This document shows positions 54,882 through 63,979 of a DNA stretch of 64,000 nucleotides, in pieces. The translations under genes and the position numbers were made by a program. Below the pieces are notes generated by a model that did no database searches, was not told the DNA's origin, and saw only the letters and a list, made by a program, of their open reading frames with translations. The DNA lies in NCBI RefSeq assembly GCF_900095885.1, contig NZ_LT615367.1, positions 4,278,001-4,342,000 on the forward strand, read 5' to 3'. This DNA is from Dickeya aquatica. GTDB taxonomy: Bacteria; Pseudomonadota; Gammaproteobacteria; Enterobacterales; Enterobacteriaceae. Within the stretch, counting starts at the first letter, position 1; the number at the start of each line of letters is the position of its first letter.

Positions 54882-55699
54882 CTGGCACCGGTGGCGTCCT
54901 GTACCATCACGATGTGCCATCGTGCCGGTGACGGCCTGTTCTGCCCGAGCAGGCAGCACGTCAGGGCCACAGGCACGGATGGCTCTGGCATGTTTCCACC
55001 CGCCACTGACGGGTTAGGCAACACCGCATCAAACGACTCACCTATCCCCCAGGGATGAACCCACCGACTGGCCAGCACACTCTCAACCCGTTCTCCCTGT
55101 TCCCACACACCTAACTCACCCTGATGGTCACTCAGGCAGCTAAACGAGGCGAGAGGTTTACGCAACCCCATCCCCAACGCTTTGAGATAGGCCTCTTTGT
55201 GGCTCCAGAGTTGAATAAACGCAGGCAAAAATGCGCTGTCATCCAGCGTCGCCAGCCAGCGCCACTCATCCGGGTGAAAAAAGCGTTGGGCAATGGCTCG
55301 CTTACGTTCAACCTGTCCCTGACAACGCTCAACATCCACCCCAACCGGACAGCCCTCAGCAAAAGCAAACGCCAGTGCCCCCTGGGTATGCGACAGGTTA
55401 AACCGAATATCCGGGTAGTGGGGTAAAAATGGCTTTCCGTAATCATCGCGGGAAATAATCAGCGACTGGGGCGGCTGTTGGCATAAGGGAGCCAGCAGCC
55501 ACAACAACAGCCCATGCGCCAGTTCACGCAAGGTCAGCGGTGCGCCTTCAGGCCGTTGTAACGCGGCCCGCGCACGCTGAGCCATCTGCGGCTGCGAAAG
55601 CTGTAATTCAGAGATAACGATGCAGTGCACATCGCGCCATCTGCGTGCCGTCAGCTCATCCCAGTGGCAAGAAGATATTAACGACGCACCCTTCGGCAT
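54878..55699 (-). CDS. Sfp/Gsp-type 4'-phosphopantetheinyl transferase
   Basis: A 273-residue transferase that should convert apo carrier proteins to holo form with CoA. Motifs: NLSHT (101-105), GVDVE (120-124) with the Mg-binding acids, and WSHKEAYLKA (165-174). It is the natural activator of the two carrier proteins in this cluster. It overlaps the end of the sensor kinase by 44 nt and is last in the minus-strand vfmH-vfmI line. Confidence 0.9.
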   Translation of the reverse strand: MPKGASLISSCHWDELTARRWRDVHCIVISELQLSQPQMAQRARAALQRPEGAPLTLRELAHGLLLWLLAPLCQQPPQSLIISRDDYGKPFLPHYPDIRFNLSHTQGALAFAFAEGCPVGVDVERCQGQVERKRAIAQRFFHPDEWRWLATLDDSAFLPAFIQLWSHKEAYLKALGMGLRKPLASFSCLSDHQGELGVWEQGERVESVLASRWVHPWGIGESFDAVLPNPSVAGGNMPEPSVPVALTCCLLGQNRPSPARWHIVMVQDATGAS

Positions 55700-56975
55700 C
55701 TTTACGGTTCTCCAGCGTCAGGTGCCCGTCATGCCCTTCAACAATCTGGCGACACAGAATAAGGCCAATACCACTGCCGTGCGTTTTGGTGGTATAAAAC
55801 GGCACAAACAGGTTCTCAATATTTGCCACCCCTTTGCCTTGATCGATAATTTCAAGATGCAGTTGGCGAGCCATCACCTTCCAGCGTAACAGGATCTCAC
55901 CGCCGCCGGGCTCCATGGCTTCATCGGCATTCTTGAGCAAATTAATCAACATTTGCTGCATCTGATTGGCATCAAGCGGCACTACCAGCGGCGACTCACC
56001 ATAAAAAACCAACTGGCGCTGCGGGAACAGCGAAGCCATTTGCATAATCAGCCCGGTAATATCGCAAGGTTGCTTGTTCGCAGGCGGCAGCCGGTTTAAC
56101 TGGCGATAACTGCCGACAAACGTAATCAGTTCACGGGCGCGGTTATTGATAATTTCCATGCCGTTAATCAAATCTGCCGCCGCCGGATGCTGGTTATCCT
56201 TACGGAACACATGCAATAAGGTCTGACTGAGCGAAGCGATGGGTGTGAGCGAGTTATTGATTTCGTGGCTAATCACCCGCAACAGGTTTTGCCAGGTTTT
56301 CTGCTCCTCGTTGCGTAACAACTTGCTGACATCGCTGATAAACAGCAGGTGATTTTGCCGCCCGTCTTCGATAAATGAGTCGTGACGAATCTGGAACATG
56401 CCGCGCGTACCGGGAAAACGCCAGTCAACCGGCTCGGCACCGGATGCTTGCTGCAACAACCCCTCCAGGCCAAATTCCGCCGCCGGTTGCCCGACCAGCA
56501 GCGACAGCGGTTTATTCACCAGTGCCGCCGCTGCCTCGTTACACCAGATGATATGCCGCTGTGCGTCCAGCGCGAACACACTGATATTGATGTTGGAAAT
56601 CACCTTGTGCAGCACATAATAAGTTTCTTTCTGCTGCTGGCGACTGCGCGCCATCGCACCGGAAAGCTGGTTAATTTGGCGGATCAGGTTATCAAACGCC
56701 CCTTTGCCTTTCGTCACACCGCGCAGGCTGAAGTTCTCCTGCTCCAGCGCTTCCAACAGGTTAGAAACGACGTGAATTTTCGCGTTGAGCCGCTCGGAAA
56801 ACGTAAAGCTACTGTAGATAAGGCACAGAAAAATAATAAATACCGTCAGTAGCTTCAGGTATACCGACTGATCGGGAAATAACCAGAGCAATAAATACCC
56901 CAGCAAACCCGCGATCGCCGCAACATTGAATGACAACAGGTGAGGTGGCTCAAAAGAGGAGTCGAGTTTACTCAT
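55656..56975 (-). CDS. vfmI: Sensor histidine kinase VfmI
   Basis: A 439-residue membrane kinase. Two N-terminal membrane helices (about 15-33 and 38-57) enclose almost no periplasmic loop, followed by a HAMP-like/coiled segment, a PAS domain (about 120-215), H-box VISHEINNSLTP with phospho-acceptor His237, N-box (345-353), and G-boxes DQGKGV (378-383) and SGIGLI (401-406). The lack of a loop means the signal is likely read in the membrane or by the PAS domain. The kinase belongs to the NtrY/NtrB-like class that pairs with NtrC-type regulators; its partner overlaps by 8 nt. Identity as VfmI is from locus match to the Dickeya Vfm system. Confidence 0.88.
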   Translation of the reverse strand: MSKLDSSFEPPHLLSFNVAAIAGLLGYLLLWLFPDQSVYLKLLTVFIIFLCLIYSSFTFSERLNAKIHVVSNLLEALEQENFSLRGVTKGKGAFDNLIRQINQLSGAMARSRQQQKETYYVLHKVISNINISVFALDAQRHIIWCNEAAAALVNKPLSLLVGQPAAEFGLEGLLQQASGAEPVDWRFPGTRGMFQIRHDSFIEDGRQNHLLFISDVSKLLRNEEQKTWQNLLRVISHEINNSLTPIASLSQTLLHVFRKDNQHPAAADLINGMEIINNRARELITFVGSYRQLNRLPPANKQPCDITGLIMQMASLFPQRQLVFYGESPLVVPLDANQMQQMLINLLKNADEAMEPGGGEILLRWKVMARQLHLEIIDQGKGVANIENLFVPFYTTKTHGSGIGLILCRQIVEGHDGHLTLENRKDAEGCVVNIFLPLG

Positions 56976-58368
56976 GGTTAATCTTGTATTTTTCCAGTCG
57001 TCGGTAAAACGCGCTGCGGCTCAGTCCCAGCGAATGGGCGGCTTTGATAGCATTACCATCAAACTTCGCCATACGCTGGCACAATAGTCGCTCTTCAATA
57101 TCAGCAAGCGTTGCATCAGCCGACAGCGCCAGTTCCGTCGTCGCCACTTTGGGTGATGCCGTCGGCAGCGAGGGAAAGATGTCATCACTGTTTAAGCGCG
57201 CGGAGCCACACAGCAGCACCGCTCTCTCCAGCAGGTGGCTGAGTTCACGAATATTTCCCGGCCAGTGATAGCCATACAAAGCAGACTGCCCCGACGCACT
57301 GAGCACCGGTGCCGGTTTATTGTATTTTTTGGCATACCGGTCAATGAAGTTCAACGCCAGCGGCAGAATATCCTCTCGCCGCTCCGCCAGTGAGGGTACC
57401 CGCAATTCGATGGTATTAAGCCGGTAGTACAAATCTTGCCGAAAAGCCCCTTCTGCCACTCTGGCCGACAATTCGGCATTGGTGGCGGCAATAATACGGC
57501 AGTGGGTTTTCAGCGTACGTGATGACCCGACACGCTCAAAGCTGCGTTCTTCTAAAATCCGCAGTAGCTTACTTTGCTGGCTCAGTGGCAGATTGCCAAT
57601 TTCATCAAGAAATAACGTTCCCTTATCAGCCAGCTCAAAGCGCCCAACCCGGCTTTCCCGCGCATCGGTAAATGCGCCTTTGACATGACCAAACATCTCA
57701 CTTTCAAACAAATTCTCGTTGATACACCCCATATTCACCGACACCATGCTCTCCTCACGGCGCGGCGAGAACTGATGAATGATACGTGCCAGCAGGCTTT
57801 TTCCCGTACCATTCTCACCAAGAATAAGAATATTGGTTTCCGTGGCGGCAACCTGCTCGACAATACGCATCAACTGTTTCATCGGTGCGGATTCCACCAC
57901 CCACTCACCGTTGAAGGTATCTTCCAGCTCCAGCTTAAGCAGCGTATTTTCCTCTTTTAGCCGTTTGCCAGAACGCTGGCTACGGCTAAACGAGATTTGC
58001 TGACGAATCACATTCAGTAACCGCTCGTTGTCCCAGGGTTTCTGAATAAAATCCACTGCGCCGGCCCGCATTGCGCTGACGGCAATATCAACGCTTCCCC
58101 AGCCAGTCATCGCCACCACCGGCAGGTATTCGTCGTAGCGTTTAATGTCCTCCAGCAGCAGTAACCCCTCCTGACCCGACGTGGTATCACGCTGGTAATT
58201 CATATCCATCAGAATCAAATCAAAATCATGCTGGGATAACTGAACAGGAACCTGATCAACTGAAGAAGAGAGCGTCACCTGATACCCTTCCATGGACAGC
58301 AACATCTGTAGGCTGGCCAGAATGTGTGCGTCATCATCGACAATGAGGATATGCTGCTTATCCGTCAT
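56968..58368 (-). CDS. vfmH: NtrC-family response regulator VfmH
   Basis: A 466-residue regulator with a receiver domain (Asp55 in LILMDMNY), an AAA+ domain with Walker A GENGTGKS (184-191), GAFTDA (231-236), Walker B LFLDEIGN (252-259), and a Fis-type helix-turn-helix (GNAIKAAHSLGLSRSAFYRRLEKY). The L1 loop reads GAFTDA, not the GAFTGA that contacts sigma-54; this variant occurs in some response regulators, so sigma-54 use is not excluded. The start at 58368 follows AAGGA; the frame stays open 56 codons further. It likely controls vfmE and the biosynthetic genes. Confidence 0.9.
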   Translation of the reverse strand: MTDKQHILIVDDDAHILASLQMLLSMEGYQVTLSSSVDQVPVQLSQHDFDLILMDMNYQRDTTSGQEGLLLLEDIKRYDEYLPVVAMTGWGSVDIAVSAMRAGAVDFIQKPWDNERLLNVIRQQISFSRSQRSGKRLKEENTLLKLELEDTFNGEWVVESAPMKQLMRIVEQVAATETNILILGENGTGKSLLARIIHQFSPRREESMVSVNMGCINENLFESEMFGHVKGAFTDARESRVGRFELADKGTLFLDEIGNLPLSQQSKLLRILEERSFERVGSSRTLKTHCRIIAATNAELSARVAEGAFRQDLYYRLNTIELRVPSLAERREDILPLALNFIDRYAKKYNKPAPVLSASGQSALYGYHWPGNIRELSHLLERAVLLCGSARLNSDDIFPSLPTASPKVATTELALSADATLADIEERLLCQRMAKFDGNAIKAAHSLGLSRSAFYRRLEKYKINHE

Positions 58369-58568
58369 GTGGGTCCTTAATTGCGCTGATTCATACTGAC
58401 TGTTATGCCAAGGCATGCCTGAGCTGAACACATCAGCCACAGGCTTCTTATAGCATAATCGATTCGTGGTAACAGTTAACGGCACGGCAGCGGGAAACTG
58501 GAACGTCTGACGGTATCCTGCCATGAGCGCACGCACTGGCGCTACCAGCAGAACACCTTCACGTCAGA

Positions 58569-61010
58569 TTATTCGTAACGGATCGCATCACCCGGCTTCA
58601 TCATGATGACACGGCGTGAAGGGATCCAGGTGGCCAGCGCGACGATAACCACGATGAAGAGTGCGACACCGACAAACAGCAAGACGAAATTGCCTCCGCC
58701 ATCGCCATACACCCGGTTAATTTTAGGTGCAGCAAAAATCGCCAATGGTAGCCCGAGCGCCAAACCCGCGAACAGTTGCCTTAGCCCGGAAAACATTAAC
58801 ATGCGCAGCAAACGAGCGGGCGTCGCCCCCAATGCCTGACGAATGCCTATCTCCTGAGTACGCTGATTAATGGCATGCTGTGTTACGCCATAAATACCAC
58901 TGGCAGCCAGCACCATTGCTGCTGCACCAAAGAGCAGAAAGAGATTGGTGACAAACTGAACGCCAACCGTGTTGCGAGTAAGCTGGTCAATCAAGGTTTG
59001 CGGCTGAGAGTGGTCTATCATCGGCTTAACCTGGTTTAAGGTTTCCGCCAGCGATGATGAAAACCGTAACGGCTGTGACGCTTTAAGCATAACAGTCAGC
59101 GGTTGATTGGTTTGACGCAGTTGCAGCAATGAACGATACACCGTTGGTCGGGTTTTAAACTCACTAAAAGGGCGACCATGAATGACGTGAGAAACCACGC
59201 CGACTACGGTAAACCAGCGATAATCGTCACCATCACGAAAGCGTAGCCGTTTACCAATGACATTTTTTTCATGTGGCCAGTATTTATTAGCAAAAGACTC
59301 GCTAACGACCGCAACAGGCAACGTATCATCGGTATCTGTGTGGGAAAACGCTCGCCCGCTTGCCAGTTTGACGCCTATCGCAGCCAGACTCCCTGGCATC
59401 ACCCGCACATCATTGACCAGCGAATAAGCCTGAGCTTCCTGCCCGGAGACCGTTCTGTCCTCGGTCACGATTTGATGTGGCAAGGTAAATTGCCCGGGTG
59501 CGCTGGATGTCAGCGCCGCCGCCTGAACCCCCGGCATAGCGCTGACCTGATTCATCAAATTCAGATATAACCGCTGGCGGCTCTGGTCATCAGGGTAGCT
59601 GTCTTTATCAACCGTTATCTTTGCCACCAGAAAAGAGTCTATCGGTACGCCATAATCTGCCCGCGTAGCACGCATGACTAATAGCAAGAGCAGCACACTA
59701 ATACAAAGAATGGAACAAGACAGCGCCACCTCAACAATAACCAGCGTGCGGCTAAAACGCCCCACGCGGCGACCCTGATCGCTGTTAGCGCCATCACGCA
59801 AGGCATAGGCAAATTTACCATTGGCAATTTTCCATGCAGGTAACGCACTGGTGATAAGTGATGTCGTGATAATAAGAATCACGGCATCCAAAATCACATT
59901 GCCATCCAGCGACAAATGCCACCAGACAGGCACTTTATTCGGCACGAATTTAGGGAAAATATAGTTAGTTATCTCAAGCCCCCATGATGCCAGCAAGACA
60001 CCGATGACACCGGCAACGGAGCTTATAATGAGACTTTCCCATAACATCTGCATGACCAGCCGGGATGTCGGAGAGCCTAACGCAACGCGAATAGCAATTT
60101 CTCGTGACCGCTGATTTGAGCGCGCCAGCAACAAATTACCGACATTAAAACAGGCGAGCAGCAGGATAAATCCAACCGCAGACAGCATGACAAAAAATGT
60201 CTGTGCTGTTTCTTCCCCGGTAAAACTCTCCTGAAAAGTAAGAACTTTCGCTGAAATACCTTTATTAATTACAGGGTATTGACGCGCGATATCCTGCATC
60301 AATCCATCCAGTTCAGCATTGGCTACCTCTGCGTTAACGTTTCTTGCCAAACGGCCGAAGACAAAAACCTCAGGTGCCTGTTCCCTCGCAGAAAATTGCA
60401 CGGGTTCCAGATGAGAAGGTAACCAAAGATCATGGTAAAACGGGAAAGCGAATCCCTTGGGCATCACCCCGATAATACGGGTGCTGTTGCCATTAATTTT
60501 AATAATTTGGTTAAGAATATCGCTACGGCCATTAAAATAGCTCTGCCATAACACATAGCTGATTACCGCGACATGTTCTGCATCAGACTGCATATCCTGC
60601 GAAGAAAACGCCCGCCCCATGAAGGGAGATACGCCGGTATAACTGAACATCTCCGGCGTATTGTACACCGCGATATAACGGGCCGATTTTTCACTATCTT
60701 TCATATCAACATATTCGGCATGAAAATAACTGACGTCCGTCAGTCCGGTCATTTTCTGTCGAATATATTGATAATCGAGGAAATTTATTCCTGCATCATT
60801 CAACGCCTCACTGTCCATTTTCGGCGTCACCATCACCATCCCCTCACCTTTCGGATAGGGCAGGGTTTTATACATAATGGTGTTAATCACTGAATACATA
60901 TACAGCGCCAGGCCAAGCCCACAGGCCATCACGGTAATGGTCAGTACGCTAAATCCCGGGCTTTTCAGCAACAGACGCAGGGCGTAACGAATATCAAACC
61001 AAAAATTCAT
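58569..61010 (-). CDS. MacB/FtsX-like ABC transporter permease
   Basis: An 813-residue protein with an N-terminal membrane helix, a large MacB-type periplasmic domain (about 50-240), three central helices (about 275-400), a second periplasmic domain (about 440-660), and C-terminal helices. This duplicated layout is that of large MacB/FtsX-type permeases (ADOP-like), with the ATPase on a separate polypeptide. It could export the Vfm signal or a related product. It lies 3 nt downstream of the ATPase gene. Confidence 0.82.
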   Translation of the reverse strand: MNFWFDIRYALRLLLKSPGFSVLTITVMACGLGLALYMYSVINTIMYKTLPYPKGEGMVMVTPKMDSEALNDAGINFLDYQYIRQKMTGLTDVSYFHAEYVDMKDSEKSARYIAVYNTPEMFSYTGVSPFMGRAFSSQDMQSDAEHVAVISYVLWQSYFNGRSDILNQIIKINGNSTRIIGVMPKGFAFPFYHDLWLPSHLEPVQFSAREQAPEVFVFGRLARNVNAEVANAELDGLMQDIARQYPVINKGISAKVLTFQESFTGEETAQTFFVMLSAVGFILLLACFNVGNLLLARSNQRSREIAIRVALGSPTSRLVMQMLWESLIISSVAGVIGVLLASWGLEITNYIFPKFVPNKVPVWWHLSLDGNVILDAVILIITTSLITSALPAWKIANGKFAYALRDGANSDQGRRVGRFSRTLVIVEVALSCSILCISVLLLLLVMRATRADYGVPIDSFLVAKITVDKDSYPDDQSRQRLYLNLMNQVSAMPGVQAAALTSSAPGQFTLPHQIVTEDRTVSGQEAQAYSLVNDVRVMPGSLAAIGVKLASGRAFSHTDTDDTLPVAVVSESFANKYWPHEKNVIGKRLRFRDGDDYRWFTVVGVVSHVIHGRPFSEFKTRPTVYRSLLQLRQTNQPLTVMLKASQPLRFSSSLAETLNQVKPMIDHSQPQTLIDQLTRNTVGVQFVTNLFLLFGAAAMVLAASGIYGVTQHAINQRTQEIGIRQALGATPARLLRMLMFSGLRQLFAGLALGLPLAIFAAPKINRVYGDGGGNFVLLFVGVALFIVVIVALATWIPSRRVIMMKPGDAIRYE

Positions 61011-61013
61011 GGG

Positions 61014-61721
61014 TTATACCGCCTGCCGCAACTGTCCGTTTTCGCCATCCGCCACCACTTGCCCGTCAGATAGCACAATGGTTCGCTGGGCACGCATTGC
61101 CGAACGCGGATCATGCGTCACAATACAGATGGTCGCCCCATCCTGATGTAATTCATCCAGAATATTCATCACAGCCTCTGCGTTGGCAGAATCCAGATTA
61201 CCGGTCGGCTCATCCGCCAGCAGCAGAGAAGGCCTGCCGACAATCGCACGCGCCACCGCGACCCGCTGTTGCTGGCCGCCAGACAGTTGCGAAGGATAGT
61301 GCCTGACCCGATGAGACATATTGACCTTCTCCAGTGCCTGAATCACCCGCTCTTTTTGCTCGGCACGAGACAAGTCATTACGGTAGGTGAGCGGCAAGGC
61401 AACATTTTCAGCAATTGTCAGGTCACTAATAAGGTTAAACGACTGGAAAATGAAACCGATTTCCCGGTTACGCAACCGGGCCATTTCCCGACGGCTGATA
61501 CGCTCAACATCCGTGCCGTTGAGCCGATACTGCCCCTCATTCGGTGTATCCAGCAACCCCATTATCGACAACAGCGTCGATTTCCCACACCCGGATGGCC
61601 CCGCGATAGAGACATACTCCCCCGTGTGAATAGAAAGGTTTATCTTGCTAAGGGCATGCGTTTCGATTTCATCGGTAAGAAAAATTTTATGCACATTATC
61701 AAGTTGAACCAGCACCGTCAT
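61014..61721 (-). CDS. ABC transporter ATP-binding protein (MacB/LolD type)
   Basis: A 235-residue ATPase: Walker [10 protein letters not shown] (41-49), LSGGQ (146-150) and DEPTGNLD (170-177), typical of the LolD/MacB ATPase group. It pairs with the downstream permease. It is transcribed away from vfmE across a 590-bp divergent spacer. Confidence 0.9.
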   Translation of the reverse strand: MTVLVQLDNVHKIFLTDEIETHALSKINLSIHTGEYVSIAGPSGCGKSTLLSIMGLLDTPNEGQYRLNGTDVERISRREMARLRNREIGFIFQSFNLISDLTIAENVALPLTYRNDLSRAEQKERVIQALEKVNMSHRVRHYPSQLSGGQQQRVAVARAIVGRPSLLLADEPTGNLDSANAEAVMNILDELHQDGATICIVTHDPRSAMRAQRTIVLSDGQVVADGENGQLRQAV

Positions 61722-62314
61722 GGGAAATCCTCAGTGTATAAATAGAGTCAGCCTTCCTGAGGCCGAGGGTATTTTACAGACCGCTGCATACCCACATTTA
61801 TCTCTGGTTTTAAAAATCGCTTACTGACATTAAAAATACTGGCAGGACGATAAGCTCACCGGTCGTCTGTCCCTATCATGCAGCGCAGAGACCAAAATCA
61901 CAGCACAAATCATGCCAGCCAGTTGCAAGTAACCGGTTACAGGCAAAATTTATACCGCTTATCCGCCACGGCCCCACAGAAATCCCCGTTTTTTTTCACC
62001 GCCACACGCCGCAGACCTCCGCCCTGACTCAATGCGCCCCCGCCGAGCCTGCCATTTGCGAGACGGAAAATCCCATATCTGAAACCCCGCCATCCCAATA
62101 ATGGGATGAGTTACGGTTATTCGTAATCATTTATCTTTAAAAACAACACCATAAAAGCTGGCACGCAATTTGCGAAAGACAGGCTGTGTTGCACGGTAAT
62201 TAGACAGACGACACAGCTGACAAGGGACAATAATTAACCATCGATTTCGCCGCTGTACGGACTTTTTTGACTGAGCCAGACCAGACACGGGGAATCTATT
62301 TTGGGGATGACACC
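61722..62314. other. Divergent promoter region between the ABC exporter and vfmE
   Basis: 593 bp without a gene. It contains two palindromes near vfmE: CATCCCA-ATAA-TGGGATG (62091-62108) and TTACG-GTTATT-CGTAA (62111-62126). These are candidate regulator sites; an AT-rich stretch (62127-62160) follows and could be the vfmE promoter. Nothing else is recognised. Confidence 0.5.
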
Positions 62315-62878
62315 ATGAGCCTGCAAACGACTTACGCCCATACACTGGATAACGACATATTCAATAATAACCTGATTCAGGATATGTACCGCCGTCACCC
62401 TAACCTGCGCAAAACGCTGGCTGCCAATAACAAAGCCACCAGCCTGGCTGGTATTATTGATTACATCATCGACAATATTGGCAACAACATCACACTGGAA
62501 GACCTGGAAGCCGTCAGCGGTAAATCCAAGTTTGATATTTGCCGCCTGTTCAATCAGGTCTACAACATTACCCCAATGCGCTGGATTTGGCGGGTGCGCC
62601 TGACACTGGCAAAAGAAATTATTCACATCTCGCCGAACTGGTCACTGACCGATATTTGCTATGCCTGCGGGTTTTCATCCCTGCCGCATTTTTCACGCTG
62701 CTTTACCAAAACCTACAATATTCCGCCGCTGAAATACCGCAAAGCCGTCTCTCAGGAAAGAGAAAACGAACTCCCGCGCACCCTGAGCAACATGAGTTTC
62801 GATATCATCTTTGGCAAGCAACGCCATCTGTTTTCCCGCCATGTCCTGCTGGATAACATTCAAAATCTCTGTAACTGA
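62315..62878 (+). CDS. vfmE: AraC-family regulator VfmE
   Basis: A 187-residue regulator made almost entirely of the two-helix-turn-helix AraC domain (about 46-145: ITLEDLEAVSGKSKFDICRLF and SLTDICYACGFSSLPHFSRCF) plus a short N-terminus and a 40-residue tail. It lacks a sugar-type ligand domain, so control is probably by its own level. VfmE is the reported activator of virulence genes in the Dickeya Vfm system; the match to this gene is by locus context. The ATG at 62315 follows GGGGA; an in-frame TTG upstream (62267) is weaker. Confidence 0.88.
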   Translation: MSLQTTYAHTLDNDIFNNNLIQDMYRRHPNLRKTLAANNKATSLAGIIDYIIDNIGNNITLEDLEAVSGKSKFDICRLFNQVYNITPMRWIWRVRLTLAKEIIHISPNWSLTDICYACGFSSLPHFSRCFTKTYNIPPLKYRKAVSQERENELPRTLSNMSFDIIFGKQRHLFSRHVLLDNIQNLCN

Positions 62879-62947
62879 GCCTGACGACGCCATCCTGGCC
62901 TGACCGAGGATGGCGCACGCCCGATGAGTGGCGCTCACTGCGCGGGG

Positions 62948-63979
62948 TTAGCCAGCTGTTGACTCGCCTTGATTCAGTTGCCTTAGCCCCGCTTCAGTTC
63001 CGTAGTCTTGAGCCAGAAACATTACAATACGCTGATGTACCTCGGCACTGCGCAAAATGCCAAGATGCCCGAGCCCTTCGGTATAAAACATTTCGCTGTC
63101 GGCAAACGCCTGATGGATCACTTGTGCCATATCCGGGTGAACGCGCGCATCCCGCCGGTCATGGCAGATAAGCACCGGACATGTGAGTGAGCGGTAAAGC
63201 TCAACCCCTACCTTATCGGGATGCAGGCCAAAACGGCGCGCGTACAGTTCTTTCATTGGTATGGCCAACGCCGACGATACCGATGCGCCAGCGAGAAAAC
63301 GGTCAATCATCTGGCCGAAATTATCCGGGCTTGCCAGCAGCACCAGCCGTCTGGCAGCCAGCCCCTGAGCCAGCGCCAGACTACACACCAGCCCGCCGCT
63401 GGAGTGGCCGACTACCGCCTCAAACGGGCCATAATGCCGCGCCAGCTCAATCAATAATGCCGCCAGTTCATAGTTAGATACCCGCTTCCCGTCAGATAAC
63501 CCGTGTGCCAGCAGGTCGGGCATCACCACAGCGTAGCCTTGTGCTTTTAGTGCCTCGCAGAGCGGGCGAAACATAATGCCTCGCCCTTCCCAGCCGTGAA
63601 CCAGCAGCACGGTTTTTACCGGCTCGCCGACATCCGGTGCCCAGTGAAACACGCACACGTTCTTGCGCTGAAAACGCAGCGTGGTTTGCTCAAACCCGGC
63701 CAGATAGTCTCTGTCCATCTGCTTGTAGGAGATATAACGCGTGGTTTCAAACAAGCTCAGCAAATAGCGCGCGGCCAGTTGCAATGAGCAGCGCTCAAGC
63801 AGCCACAAATCGGCCAGCCGCAGCGCCCGGCACAGGCGAATATAGTGGGTTTCCGGCGTAATCTTCACTTTCAGTAACAGCGACGGGCGACGCTTTATTT
63901 TCACCAACAGCCGGTAATAAGTGTAGTGAATGACGGTTGCCAGCCACATCAACGGGTAGCACAGGTTATACAGCAGCAT
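62948..63979 (-). CDS. Alpha/beta hydrolase
   Basis: A 343-residue protein with an N-terminal hydrophobic segment, HGWEGRG oxyanion loop (128-134), nucleophile elbow GHSSGG with Ser193, CHDRRD (Asp) and a C-terminal GLGHLG (His). It could release or modify a carrier-bound product as a thioesterase-like enzyme, but the substrate is unknown. The ribosome-binding site GGGAGAGC lies within the last 21 nt of the window, so an upstream gene may overlap it. Confidence 0.82.
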   Translation of the reverse strand: MLLYNLCYPLMWLATVIHYTYYRLLVKIKRRPSLLLKVKITPETHYIRLCRALRLADLWLLERCSLQLAARYLLSLFETTRYISYKQMDRDYLAGFEQTTLRFQRKNVCVFHWAPDVGEPVKTVLLVHGWEGRGIMFRPLCEALKAQGYAVVMPDLLAHGLSDGKRVSNYELAALLIELARHYGPFEAVVGHSSGGLVCSLALAQGLAARRLVLLASPDNFGQMIDRFLAGASVSSALAIPMKELYARRFGLHPDKVGVELYRSLTCPVLICHDRRDARVHPDMAQVIHQAFADSEMFYTEGLGHLGILRSAEVHQRIVMFLAQDYGTEAGLRQLNQGESTAG

